A DNA stretch of 64,000 nucleotides from Maricaulaceae bacterium EIL42A08 (lineage in GTDB: Bacteria; Pseudomonadota; Alphaproteobacteria; Caulobacterales; Maricaulaceae), in assembly GCA_024178355.1 (NCBI GenBank), contig JAMZNZ010000002.1, positions 1,097,501-1,161,500 on the forward strand, given 5' to 3'. Shown here one piece after another: positions 8,931-17,454 of the stretch. The translations under genes and the position numbers were made by a program. The notes beneath the pieces were generated by a model. That model was not told the origin of the DNA. It saw only the letters and a list, made by a program, of their open reading frames with translations, and did not search any database. Each line of letters starts with the position of its first letter. Positions within the stretch are counted from its first letter, which is position 1.

Positions 8931-9700
8931 AGCGCGTTGGCCTCATCGCCCTGATCGCGGGGCTGGGCATCGCCCTTGCCGCGCTTCTGGCCGGGCCCGC
9001 CTTTGCGGCGGCCGCGGCCCCCGGGGTGACCATCAATCTGGGCGATAGCGACACGGCCCTGACCGAGCGCGTCCTGCAGCTGATCGCACTATTGACGGTC
9101 CTCAGCCTGGCTCCGTCCATCCTGATCATGACCACCAGCTTTGTCAGGATCATCGTGGTGCTGTCGCTTCTAAGGACCGCGCTGGGCCTGCAGCAAAGCC
9201 CGCCCAACGCCGTCCTGATCTCGCTAGCGCTCTTTCTGACCGCCTTCATCATGGCACCGGTGTTCACCCAGTCCTACAATCAGGGCATCGAGCCGCTGAT
9301 CAATGGTGAGATCACCAATGAGGAAGCCTTCAGCGCCACCACCCAGCCGGTCAAACGCTTCATGCTGGCCCACACGCGCGAGGATGATCTGGCGCTGTTC
9401 ATGGGCATGGCCGATGTGGAGCCGGAGACCCCCGAAGCCACGCCCGTTCACGTGGTGGCGCCGGCCTTCATGATTTCAGAGCTGCGGCGCGCGTTCGAGA
9501 TCGGCTTCCTGCTCTTCATCCCCTTCCTCATCATCGACCTGGTGGTGGCCAGCATCCTAATGAGCATGGGCATGATGATGCTGCCGCCCATCGTGATCTC
9601 ACTGCCGTTCAAGCTGATCTTCTTTGTGCTGGTGGACGGCTGGCGACTGGTCGCCGGATCGCTGGTGGAAAGCTTCCAGACCGGGCTAACGCCGGGGTGA
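8927..9700 (+). CDS. fliP: Flagellar export-gate protein FliP
   Basis: A 257-residue core component of the flagellar type III export gate (FliPQR) in the inner membrane. Seen: cleavable signal sequence (about 1-28, ending PAFA-AA), then the strongly conserved block SFVRIIVVLSLLRTALG and LQQSPPNAVLISLALFLT, a periplasmic domain, and the C-terminal pair of spans (AFEIGFLLFIPFLIIDLVV; MGMMMLPPIVISLPFKLIFF). It overlaps fliO by 4 bases. fliQ, fliR, flhA and flhB are not in the window. Confidence 0.97.
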   Translation: MKRVGLIALIAGLGIALAALLAGPAFAAAAAPGVTINLGDSDTALTERVLQLIALLTVLSLAPSILIMTTSFVRIIVVLSLLRTALGLQQSPPNAVLISLALFLTAFIMAPVFTQSYNQGIEPLINGEITNEEAFSATTQPVKRFMLAHTREDDLALFMGMADVEPETPEATPVHVVAPAFMISELRRAFEIGFLLFIPFLIIDLVVASILMSMGMMMLPPIVISLPFKLIFFVLVDGWRLVAGSLVESFQTGLTPG

Positions 9701-9707
9701 CGGGTCC

Positions 9708-10178
9708 ATGACAATCGCGCCCCTATCTCATACACCGTTGATGACATTGCGCCTCGACGTGGACATCCTAAACACGATCAGGATCGGTCATGTGCCAGGT
9801 GGTCATCGTTCAATCGCGCCCATTCTTGGGGGCGAATTCGAGGGTGAACGCCTAAAGGGCAAGGTGATACCCGGTGGCGCAGATTGGGTGCTGACCCGCT
9901 CCGACGGATCCTTTATAATTGACGTTCGATTGGTGCTGGAAACCGACGATGGGGCGTTGATATACCTGACGTATCAGGGCCGCTTCCTCGGTGAAGATAC
10001 CGCGCTTACTGACCTGGCCGCTGGCAAAACCCTCGATCCAAGCCGCTATAGCCTGGCAATGACTGCGAAGTTCGAATGCGGCGTGGAGCGTTATTACTGG
10101 CTGAACTCGGTCATTGCGGTGGGCGTCGGTGAGCAATCAGGCTTCAGCCCGACCTATTCGATCTACGTGATCGGGTAG
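9708..10178 (+). CDS. DUF3237 family protein
   Basis: A 156-residue protein matching the DUF3237 pattern: an early beta-rich region with GEFEGERLKGKVIPGGADW, then DGSFIIDVRLVLETDDGALIYLTYQGR, and the C-terminal FECGVERYYWLNSVIAVG. The family is a small barrel of unknown biochemical role. It starts 7 bases after fliP and could be read through with fliOP, but the family is not a flagellar one elsewhere, so the position is probably incidental. No signal peptide. Confidence 0.82.
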   Translation: MTIAPLSHTPLMTLRLDVDILNTIRIGHVPGGHRSIAPILGGEFEGERLKGKVIPGGADWVLTRSDGSFIIDVRLVLETDDGALIYLTYQGRFLGEDTALTDLAAGKTLDPSRYSLAMTAKFECGVERYYWLNSVIAVGVGEQSGFSPTYSIYVIG

Positions 10179-10269
10179 CGGCTTTCCCCCCATCTTTTGG
10201 AGGGCGAGAAAACCATGTGCAGATGACACTGCTGGCGATCCGTCAGGCCTTGGGCCTGCCCCACCCCAC

Positions 10270-13200
10270 CTAGCTCGCCGGATCGTCAGCTTCTCTGAAG
10301 CCCGCCATCAGGCTGTCGGTGCGATCAAGCGCGCCGAGCTCTGAGACCAGAGCCGACAGGCGGGCATCGCCCAGGCTTGTGCTGCGGTTGGCCACCGTAG
10401 AGAAGGCCGAAGCGTGGCCGGTACGGGCCATGGCCGGGCCATAGCGCGCCTCGATGCGGTCCATACTGGCGGTATCCCTGGCCAGCGCATAGGCGATCAG
10501 GGCGCGCAGCACATTGTGGGCTTCGCCATCATCCAGCTCGGCAGTATCGCGCCAGCGATCGCCCAGAAGGGCCTCGGCACGGCCTCCGGCATCAGGCCAG
10601 TTGCGCGCGTCCCAGGCGATGCGGGCGCGTAGCTGATCCACGTCAGGGCCACGATCATTGGCGATGAGTTCCAGCGCGTGGTCGGTCCGCCCCAGATCAG
10701 ACAGAGCCCGAGCCTGTAACAGTCGGCGGTCATCCACAAGGTCAATCGGAAGGCGCGCCACGCGTGTGGACTCGATCGCTCGCAGGGCTTCCTCCGGGCG
10801 ACCATTCAAAAGCTGAACGCGCGCCAGATCCGCCGCAATCTGAGCGCGGGCCTGGGCCGTCATCGTGATGTTGCGCTCAAACACCTGATAGGCCAGCAAT
10901 TCTGCAGCCGGCTCCAGCAGGTCAATTTCAATCAGACGCCCGGCGATACGGCGCGCCATGCGCAGGCCATCGGGCCCCTGCGGGGTCAGGGTCTGGTGCT
11001 CATACCACAGGGCCAGCGCGTCCAGCGGATCCATCTGATCGGCGCGCCCTTCCAGGAAAAGCTCGCGGAAAAGTTCGCTCATTTCCAGCGCGATCTGGCG
11101 GCTGACCGGACTTTCAGGAAAGCGCAGACGGGTCTGCTGCATGGTATCGAGCGCCTGATTATAGCGCCCGGCATCGGCATAAACCTGTCCCAGCATGGCC
11201 GCCGAAGCGACCTCGATATCATCGCCACGCCAGCGATAACGCAGCGCTTCGAGCTGGTCGGCAGCCGCCGCTGGATCAATCAGGCCCTCAGCCGTTTGCA
11301 GATTGACCTTTTCCATCAGCGCACGCGCCTGGATCGGTGTCCAGGGATGGCTTCCCAGCGCATCATAATCGGCGATGGCTCCGGCCACATCGCCGCGGAT
11401 CGCTTTGGCCCCGGCTGCAGCAAAGGTCGCCACGGCACTGGCTTCCGGGTCGCCTGGCACCGTCTGAGCCGCAGCCAGAAGGCGATCAATGCCGCCAATA
11501 TCATTGGTGCGAAGCGCGGTCAGGGCATGCCAGGCCGAAATGCGCGCGCGCCAGACCGGATCGAAGAAAAAGACTGTCTCTTCCCCGGCATTGAAATAAC
11601 GGCTGGCATTGGCCCAATCGCCAGACTGAGCCGCGATCAGACCGCGCCAGGGCTGAGCCGCCGGGTCCGTCTGAAGGCCAGGATGGGCGAAATTCTCTTC
11701 GGCCTCGTCAAAGCGTCCGGCCATATAGTTGGCCGCACCACGCAGGGCCGCCACTTCGGCGGTGCTTTCAAGCGCCGGACGCTGATCAATGGCCAGCGCG
11801 GTCAGCGACAGCGCCTCATTTCCAAGCTCCCAACCCAGATGCAAACGCGCCAGCGCCAATACCGCCTCAGGATCAAGGCTGCGCGCGGCCCGTGAGACCC
11901 GGTCGCGCGCCTGAAGGAAGTTATTCCCACCGCGCCAGCGTTCCAGATCGAGATAGCCTGCCGTCACCGGACGATCGAGCCCTGCCCCCAGAGCCGGGTC
12001 GGCAGCGCGCGACAGCGCCAGCCCGCCGGGGCGGCTCAGCTCAGCGCCACCGGCCACAACCGTCAGCTCCAGATCATCGACAAAAGGCAGCAGCGCCACG
12101 CCGTGGGAGGAAACAAGAAGCTCTGTTTCGGCAAAACGGCGCGGCGTGATGACACCGCGCTTTTCGCCATCGGCGGTCAGCACGAGGAAGCGATCACCGA
12201 CGACCGGGTCGGGCACATTGATGGCGCTACGTACCCCGTTCAAACCAAAGCGCAAAAGCGCCGGACGGCGAAAGCTGGTCTCACGCGACAACCGCACCGC
12301 ACGCGGCGGCTCATCGAGGCTCTCAGCCAGAATGATTGTCCAGCTTGATCCGGCGGCGCGCACATCAGCCTGTGTGGAGCCCGGCGCATTGATACGAAGC
12401 GCGCTGAAATCAGGGCCTGTGACCACGTCATAGCTGCGCACATGGCGGCTGCGGGCCGCAGCGATCTCGTCAGCGTCAAGCTCAGCGGCAGCATCAAACA
12501 CGATCCAGAGGGCATCGCCGCGCCGAAACACGGCTGAGCCGGGCAGATTGGCCCACGGGAAGGTCAGCGCCAGATCGGAGCCATCAACCCGCACCTGCAC
12601 CGGCACAACGCCGCTTTCCGGCACCGGATCGGGGCGCTCGACCAGCTGAACAGGCTCTGGCGCGCTGTCTTCTGTCGCTTCAGCTTCGCTCGTCTGGGCC
12701 TGACTGGCCGCATACTCGCCGAGCGCGGCGAGAACGGATTCCGCACCGCCGGCATTGGCCGGTGCCACATCCAGGACGACCCGGCCGGGCTCATCAGACC
12801 AGACGCGAGCATCCACGTCGCCAGACAGTGCAAAGGCCAGAACGAAGGCTTCGTCGTCGGCGATGGGCGTTACGGCTTCAACAAAGCGTGGCGGCGTGCC
12901 GCGAAGGTTGGACAGGTCAATCTCGGCGCGGCGCGAAAAACGAAGGACTGCGCGACCCTCCACCTGCTCCAGCGCATAGGTCACGTCTTCAGGCCAGTTA
13001 AAAGCGATGCGGGTGTATTCGCTCGCCTCACCCACACGCACCGTCACCGGCAGCGCAGGCAGAACAGCGTTTGCCGCAGCTTCGGCGGCGGCCGCGGCAC
13101 GCGCGGCGGCCTGGGCCTCCAGATCAACCCGGCGCGCCTGTTCATAGGGGCTGATCACATCGGGAAGCGGCGCAGCGCCCTCCGGCGCCAGATCAAGCGC

Positions 13201-13563
13201 AATGACGTTGTGGGAGACCGAAATACGGGTCTCCAGCGGCTGGTTCAGCGCCAGACGCAAGGTACGACCATCCGGATCAAGCCGCGCCATGGCCACATAG
13301 CCGCGCGCCTGTTCGGTCAGCACGGAGATATCAGCCACAATCGCTTCAGACAGCCGGGCAATGACCACGGCACCCGCCGCCAGTTCGGCCTCAGCCGACA
13401 GATCGCCGCCCTCGTCTTCGGGCAGCACGATGCGAATGCGTGTGGTGTCGCCCACCTGTTCAACAGCAAGGCTCGCCGGGGCCTGCGCATAGGCTGGCAC
13501 CGTCAGCGCGGCCAGAGCCACGCCCACTGCAAGCAGGGTGCGACTAACCTTCGGCAAGGGCAC
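10270..13563 (-). CDS. Large exported TPR protein of the fliLM operon
   Basis: About 1097 residues; I do not recognise a named gene. A signal peptide (1-26, ending PAYA-QA) sends it to the periplasm. Residues 27-560 are beta-rich, with repeated stretches resembling AMIN-like modules (for example VRVGEASEYTRIAFNWPEDV) separated by an Ala-rich helix (about 145-165) and an acidic linker. Residues 560-1090 are a helical solenoid of degenerate TPRs. The start is GTG at 13563, overlapping the 3' end of the MotE-like gene by 20 bases, so it is the last gene of the fliL-fliM-DUF6468-MotE-like run. Role inferred from position: a periplasmic motor or basal-body accessory. Confidence 0.8.
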   Translation of the reverse strand: MPLPKVSRTLLAVGVALAALTVPAYAQAPASLAVEQVGDTTRIRIVLPEDEGGDLSAEAELAAGAVVIARLSEAIVADISVLTEQARGYVAMARLDPDGRTLRLALNQPLETRISVSHNVIALDLAPEGAAPLPDVISPYEQARRVDLEAQAAARAAAAAEAAANAVLPALPVTVRVGEASEYTRIAFNWPEDVTYALEQVEGRAVLRFSRRAEIDLSNLRGTPPRFVEAVTPIADDEAFVLAFALSGDVDARVWSDEPGRVVLDVAPANAGGAESVLAALGEYAASQAQTSEAEATEDSAPEPVQLVERPDPVPESGVVPVQVRVDGSDLALTFPWANLPGSAVFRRGDALWIVFDAAAELDADEIAAARSRHVRSYDVVTGPDFSALRINAPGSTQADVRAAGSSWTIILAESLDEPPRAVRLSRETSFRRPALLRFGLNGVRSAINVPDPVVGDRFLVLTADGEKRGVITPRRFAETELLVSSHGVALLPFVDDLELTVVAGGAELSRPGGLALSRAADPALGAGLDRPVTAGYLDLERWRGGNNFLQARDRVSRAARSLDPEAVLALARLHLGWELGNEALSLTALAIDQRPALESTAEVAALRGAANYMAGRFDEAEENFAHPGLQTDPAAQPWRGLIAAQSGDWANASRYFNAGEETVFFFDPVWRARISAWHALTALRTNDIGGIDRLLAAAQTVPGDPEASAVATFAAAGAKAIRGDVAGAIADYDALGSHPWTPIQARALMEKVNLQTAEGLIDPAAAADQLEALRYRWRGDDIEVASAAMLGQVYADAGRYNQALDTMQQTRLRFPESPVSRQIALEMSELFRELFLEGRADQMDPLDALALWYEHQTLTPQGPDGLRMARRIAGRLIEIDLLEPAAELLAYQVFERNITMTAQARAQIAADLARVQLLNGRPEEALRAIESTRVARLPIDLVDDRRLLQARALSDLGRTDHALELIANDRGPDVDQLRARIAWDARNWPDAGGRAEALLGDRWRDTAELDDGEAHNVLRALIAYALARDTASMDRIEARYGPAMARTGHASAFSTVANRSTSLGDARLSALVSELGALDRTDSLMAGFREADDPAS

Positions 13564-14236
13564 GGCGGGCCTCCGCCTCTACGGTGTCTTCAAAGGCTTC
13601 AGCACGAGCACGCAGATTACTCGTCAGCTCGGCCGCATCGGCTGGCTCCATCTCACCCATGATCGTCGCGAGGCGCCGACTTGGCAGGCGCTCTGCAACA
13701 AGAAGCAGGGTTTCAGGATCGCTTTCACGCATGGCGGTGAAAATCGGTGCCACGGCTTCAGGTTCCATCGAATTATAGGTCGCAACGATGTCCGTGATTT
13801 GCTCTTCGCGACGGTCATCGAGAACCCCCAACAGGCCCTGAACCTCATCGCGCAGGGTTTCCAGCTGGTCGATCCGCTCGTCCACACGCGATTGCGCCAC
13901 GGCCAGCAACTGTTCACGCGTGTCGAGATCACGTTCGCGATTATCAAGCTCACGGCGGCGAACAGCCAGATTACGCTCCAGCCCCAAGCGGGAGGCCGAC
14001 GGAATTTCACGTGGACCCACTTCGCTCAGGGGCGGAGGAGGAGGACCGGGATCTTCCTCTTCGGCCGCGTCTTCATCCTCATCCGGCTCAGCGTCTTGCT
14101 CAGGCGCGGCCGTCATTGCAGCCGCATAGGCGCGCTCTGAAAACAGCGACGCAGCCTCATCGACGAGCGACAGGCTCTTCAGGGCCAGAAGGCCACCGAG
14201 CAGAACAGCCAGAAGAAGAAGCGGGCGCGTTGCCAT
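13544..14236 (-). CDS. MotE-like flagellar protein (MgtE-N type)
   Basis: A 230-residue inner-membrane protein. One N-terminal anchor (LLLLAVLLGGLLALKSLSLV), an acidic and proline-rich linker (about 45-75), a long coiled coil (LERNLAVRRRELDNRERDLD onward), and a C-terminal helical domain (MEPEAVAPIFTAMRESDPE...LPSRRLATIMGEME) of the MgtE intracellular N / FliG-like type. This order is that of MotE, the periplasmic chaperone of the stator-associated protein MotC in rhizobia, so a stator-related function is likely. It lies 8 bases after the DUF6468 gene and overlaps the following TPR gene by 20 bases. Confidence 0.78.
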   Translation of the reverse strand: MATRPLLLLAVLLGGLLALKSLSLVDEAASLFSERAYAAAMTAAPEQDAEPDEDEDAAEEEDPGPPPPPLSEVGPREIPSASRLGLERNLAVRRRELDNRERDLDTREQLLAVAQSRVDERIDQLETLRDEVQGLLGVLDDRREEQITDIVATYNSMEPEAVAPIFTAMRESDPETLLLVAERLPSRRLATIMGEMEPADAAELTSNLRARAEAFEDTVEAEARRALAEG

Positions 14237-14244
14237 GTCGAGCC

Positions 14245-14643
14245 TTACCTCAGCGATTTCAGCGCATGGTGCAGATCGCGCTCGTCATCGGTGCGTTCCG
14301 GTGCCCGTCGCGCAGGCGGCATCGGACGCTCCCGCCGCGACAGACGCGATTGTACCTGGGCCTCACCCTGATCGGTGAGAAAGCGCAACTCGTCAGACAG
14401 CTGGCGCGCAGCGTCCACGTCAGAGCGAAGGGCTGCACCCTGCTCTTTGGAGGCGCGATCCAGCGCCGCCAGGCTGGCGCGAGCGCGGTCCACCGCATCG
14501 TTGAGCGCGGTGATCGTATCTTTCAGCCCGTCCTGACCGGACCGCAGCGCGCGCAGGCGGCGATCCACGCGCCAGCACATGATCGCGGCCGCAGCCAGCA
14601 ACAGACAGACCAGAGCTTCGTAAGCCAGAGCAGCAAGCGTCAT
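14245..14643 (-). CDS. DUF6468-like flagellar-operon membrane protein
   Basis: About 132 residues. One N-terminal membrane helix (LAALAYEALVCLLLAAAAIM), then a coiled coil (RLRALRSGQDGLKDTITALN ... RASLAALDRASKEQGAALRS) and a basic C-terminus (SRRERPMPPARRAPERTDDE). The pattern matches DUF6468, a small family found in alphaproteobacterial flagellar clusters; function unknown. The reading frame is open upstream to 14757, but the ATG at 14643 forms an ATGA overlap with the fliM stop, and I take that as the true start with translational coupling to fliM. Confidence 0.72.
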   Translation of the reverse strand: MTLAALAYEALVCLLLAAAAIMCWRVDRRLRALRSGQDGLKDTITALNDAVDRARASLAALDRASKEQGAALRSDVDAARQLSDELRFLTDQGEAQVQSRLSRRERPMPPARRAPERTDDERDLHHALKSLR

Positions 14644-15806
14644 GAGAACCCCATCAGCGATTGACGAGCGGACCTGGACAAGGGTTTGTCCAGCCGAACA
14701 CCAATGTTGTGCCCGATTCGGCCCATCTTGCCGTGTGTTAGCTGGATCGAACCGCATCTCAGCTCGACCCCGCCATCAGGGCCCGCATCCAGCATGAGCG
14801 TGTCGCCCACCTTCAAATTCATCACCTCGCCCAAAGGCTTGCGCATTTCATCAAGGACGGCGCTAACCTCCATCTTGGTGGACCACAGCTCAGTTGCCAG
14901 GTGGCTTTCCCAGATATTGTCGCGGCCAAACTTCTCGCCCATAAACTGCTGCAGCAGCATTTTGCGGATCGGTTCCAGCGTGGCGTAGGGCAGCAATAGC
15001 TCGATGCGCCCGCCGCGGTCTTCCATATCCACGCGCAGCTTGACCAGAATAGCCGCATTGGCCGGGCGGGCGATGGCAGCAAAGCGCGGGTTGGTCTCAA
15101 CCCGGTCCAGATCAAACTCCACCTCGGTCAGTGGTGCGAAAGCCGACTTGGCGTCTTCGAGCACCACCTCGATCATCCGCTGAACCAGCGTACGCTCGAT
15201 CGTGGTGTAGGGACGCCCCTCAACGCGCATGGCCGAGGTGCCGCGACGCCCACCCAGAAGCACGTCCACGATGGAGTAGATCAGGTTGGAATCGACCGTT
15301 AGCAGGCCGTAATTGTCCAGCTGCTGCGCGCGGAACACCGCCAGGATCGCCGGCAGCGGAATGGAGTTCAGATAATCACCGAAGCGGATCGACGAGATGT
15401 TATCTAGGCTGACCTCCACGTTGTCGGAGGTGAAATTCCGCAGGCTCGTCGTCATCAATCGCACAAGGCGATCAAAGACAATCTCCAGCATCGGCAGGCG
15501 TTCATAGGAGACCAGCGCAGAGTTGATGATGGCGCGAATGCCCGAGCGCTCGCCGTCTTCATCATCCGAAACCGAGAAGCCCAGAAGCGAGTCGATCTCG
15601 TCCTGATTGAGGATGCGCTCAGGACCAGAGCTGGACTGGCTTGGGACAAAGGTCTCACCCTCATCGCCGCCAACCATCGCCTCCCACTCAGAGGCGAGCT
15701 CATCACCCTCATCGCCCTCTTCGCCAATGGAATCAAAGTCCACCTGCTCTTCAGCAGCGGCCGCTTCCCATTCAGCGGCCATGGCATCCTGATCAATATC
15801 ACTCAT
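14640..15806 (-). CDS. fliM: Flagellar motor switch protein FliM
   Basis: A 388-residue C-ring protein that binds CheY-P and sets rotation direction. Seen: N-terminal acidic region, the FliN/CheY-facing motif LNQDEIDSLLGF (about 67-78, the conserved L-S-Q-x-E-I-D-x-L-L), the central GVxxALVSYERLPMLEIVFD-like segment, the GGRRGTSAMRVEGRPYTTIE loop, and the C-terminal SpoA (FliN-like) domain with LGEVMNLKVGDTLMLD. The N-terminus before the motif is longer than in enteric FliM and rich in Asp/Glu. It lies 35 bases after fliL and overlaps the DUF6468 gene by 4. Confidence 0.97.
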   Translation of the reverse strand: MSDIDQDAMAAEWEAAAAEEQVDFDSIGEEGDEGDELASEWEAMVGGDEGETFVPSQSSSGPERILNQDEIDSLLGFSVSDDEDGERSGIRAIINSALVSYERLPMLEIVFDRLVRLMTTSLRNFTSDNVEVSLDNISSIRFGDYLNSIPLPAILAVFRAQQLDNYGLLTVDSNLIYSIVDVLLGGRRGTSAMRVEGRPYTTIERTLVQRMIEVVLEDAKSAFAPLTEVEFDLDRVETNPRFAAIARPANAAILVKLRVDMEDRGGRIELLLPYATLEPIRKMLLQQFMGEKFGRDNIWESHLATELWSTKMEVSAVLDEMRKPLGEVMNLKVGDTLMLDAGPDGGVELRCGSIQLTHGKMGRIGHNIGVRLDKPLSRSARQSLMGFS

Positions 15807-15841
15807 CGCTTGCGTCTCGTTTGTGGCTTTTCAGATCAGGG

Positions 15842-16411
15842 CTATTGAATGAGGAGCTGAGTGATCAGCACTTGTTCCACGGTTATCGGAGCCAGCACCA
15901 GATTCGTCCGCCGCAGCAACTCAGAGCGCAGCCGGAACGTCCCCATCGATCCGTTCACATCCTCAACACGCAGGGTGCGAAAGAATTCCAGATAAGTGTC
16001 TCTCAGCGCTGTGGGTACGTCAGCGTCGGTCTCCCATTCGGTGACCAGCGGGTCTTCAGACACCAGAACCAAACGAATGCTCATCCGGCTTTCTGCATTG
16101 CCGCCCGCATCAAAGGTCACCAACAACTCAATAGGCATGCTTTCGTAGGTTTCAGTCGACAAATCCGGGACCGACGCCGAGCCGTCAGCACCTTCGCTGT
16201 ATTCTGAATCAGCCTCAGCCAGCTCGTCCTCGTCACCGCCGCCGGTGAACATCAGGACGCCAGCGACAGCGCCAAGGATCACGATGATCGCAGGCAGACC
16301 AATGAAAAGAATGAGCTTTTTCAGCCCGCCCTTCTTGGCACCGCCCTCTTCGCCTTCACCTTCAGCGTCGGTATCAATGTCTTCGTTCGCGTCTTCAGCC
16401 TCTTCGGCCAT
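15842..16411 (-). CDS. fliL: Flagellar basal-body associated protein FliL
   Basis: A 189-residue inner-membrane protein at the stator-basal body interface. Seen: acidic cytoplasmic N-terminus, Lys/Gly patch and a membrane helix (KKLILFIGLPAIIVILGAVAGV), an acidic linker, and a periplasmic stomatin-like domain ending ITVEQVLITQLLIQ. The ATG at 16411 is preceded by AGGAGG at 8 bases, so I reject the start 10 codons upstream. First gene of the minus-strand motor operon, divergent from flgF. Confidence 0.95.
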   Translation of the reverse strand: MAEEAEDANEDIDTDAEGEGEEGGAKKGGLKKLILFIGLPAIIVILGAVAGVLMFTGGGDEDELAEADSEYSEGADGSASVPDLSTETYESMPIELLVTFDAGGNAESRMSIRLVLVSEDPLVTEWETDADVPTALRDTYLEFFRTLRVEDVNGSMGTFRLRSELLRRTNLVLAPITVEQVLITQLLIQ

Positions 16412-16509
16412 GACCCGATCCTCCTGAATCACAAAGCGCAACTGCGCACCGTCACCGACTCATTAATGAGTGACGCGGTTAACGATTGGTTTGGAAATCG
16501 CCGCAGGTG

Positions 16510-16522
16510 GGCAGAAATTGCC
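16510..16522. promoter_or_regulatory. Putative FlbD (ftr-like) enhancer
   Basis: GGCAGAAATTGCC is a near-palindrome of the GGCA-N5-TGCC kind, resembling the ftr elements bound by FlbD in Caulobacter. It lies about 95 bases upstream of the sigma-54 motif at 16608, the usual enhancer distance. A flanking 7-bp inverted repeat (GCAGGTG 16503-16509, CACCTGC 16532-16538) surrounds it. Assigned from pattern and position only. Confidence 0.5.
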
Positions 16523-16607
16523 GCTTGCGTGCACCTGCAGGGCAAAAGCGCCCCGGGTCATTCATGACGCCCCGCATCCAACCCCAATAAAATCATAGAC
16601 TTAGGTC

Positions 16608-16622
16608 TGGCACACCGCTTGC
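16608..16622 (+). promoter_or_regulatory. Sigma-54 promoter of the flgF operon
   Basis: TGGCACACCGCTTGC matches the -24/-12 consensus TGGCAC-N5-TTGC exactly; the invariant GG (16609-16610) and GC (16621-16622) are separated by 10 bases as required. Transcription would start near 16634, 65 bases ahead of the flgF ATG. Rod and L/P-ring genes are sigma-54 (class III) genes in Caulobacter. Confidence 0.82.
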
Positions 16623-16698
16623 GCAGGGTTAATGCGTCGCGTCCACGCAAGAAGTCGTGGGCTCAAGCGCACCGCCAAGAAGGAGGCCAGACCGCGAC

Positions 16699-17433
16699 AT
16701 GGACAATATGATGCTCATCGGGCTGACCCGTCAGCTGACGCTGCGCCGCGAAATGGACATTACGGCGAACAATATCGCCAACGCCCAGACCTCTGGCTTC
16801 AAAGCCGAGCAGGTTATGCTCGAAGCCCATACCGACAGCCGCGCCCGCCATGTGGATGGCCCTAACCGGGTCGCCTTTGTCGACGAATGGGCGCTGGGTC
16901 GTGACTTCTCCCAAGGCAGCCTTCAAAGCACCGGCCGTCCGCTGGATGTGGCGCTGGAGGGCGAAGGCTTCTTCACCCTGCAAACTGAAAACGGCGAGCG
17001 CTTTACCCGCGATGGCAGCTTCACACTGAGCCCCAATGGCGAGCTGACCACCAGCGACGGATCGCAGGTGCTCGATACGGCTGGCAATCCGATCTTTCTC
17101 GATCCCGCCGCCGGTCAGATCACGATCTCCGAGACCGGTGTCATCAGCCAGAATGGACAGCCCGGCCAGCAACTGGGCATCGCTGTCTTCGCCAACACCA
17201 GCGCGCTTGAGAAGGTTGGCAACAACAACTTCTCCGCCCCTGAAGATGCCGAGCGCCTTGTCGATGAGCTGCCAGCCGTGCGCCAGGGCTTTGTTGAAGG
17301 CTCCAACGTGCGCGCGATGACCGAGATTACCCGGATGATGGAAGTCAGCCGCGCCTATGCGTCGGTGACCAAGATGATCCGCGATGCAGATGAATTGTCC
17401 CGCAAGGCGATTGAACGCCTTGGTCGGCCCTAA
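16699..17433 (+). CDS. flgF: Flagellar basal-body rod protein FlgF
   Basis: A 244-residue distal/proximal rod protein. Seen: N-terminal rod motif RQLTLRREMDITANNIANAQ followed by TSGFKAE, the conserved VALEGEGFFTLQTENGERFTRDGSF block, and C-terminal helix EITRMMEVSRAYASVTKMI. The ATG at 16699 follows AGGAGG (12-base spacing); the longer frame from 16657 adds a basic stretch without homology, so I reject it. First gene of a four-gene plus-strand operon under a sigma-54 promoter. Confidence 0.96.
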   Translation: MDNMMLIGLTRQLTLRREMDITANNIANAQTSGFKAEQVMLEAHTDSRARHVDGPNRVAFVDEWALGRDFSQGSLQSTGRPLDVALEGEGFFTLQTENGERFTRDGSFTLSPNGELTTSDGSQVLDTAGNPIFLDPAAGQITISETGVISQNGQPGQQLGIAVFANTSALEKVGNNNFSAPEDAERLVDELPAVRQGFVEGSNVRAMTEITRMMEVSRAYASVTKMIRDADELSRKAIERLGRP

Positions 17434-17454
17434 TTGAAGTAAGGAGCAGCTAAG

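Noticed and set aside
10239-10253. CAGGCC-TTG-GGCCTG hairpin after the large TPR gene as terminator
   Set aside because: No T run on either strand follows; it could still fold but is not a convincing intrinsic terminator.
16463-16482. Two TTAA half-sites upstream of fliL as a CtrA box
   Set aside because: The spacing is 12 bases instead of 7, so it does not fit the consensus.
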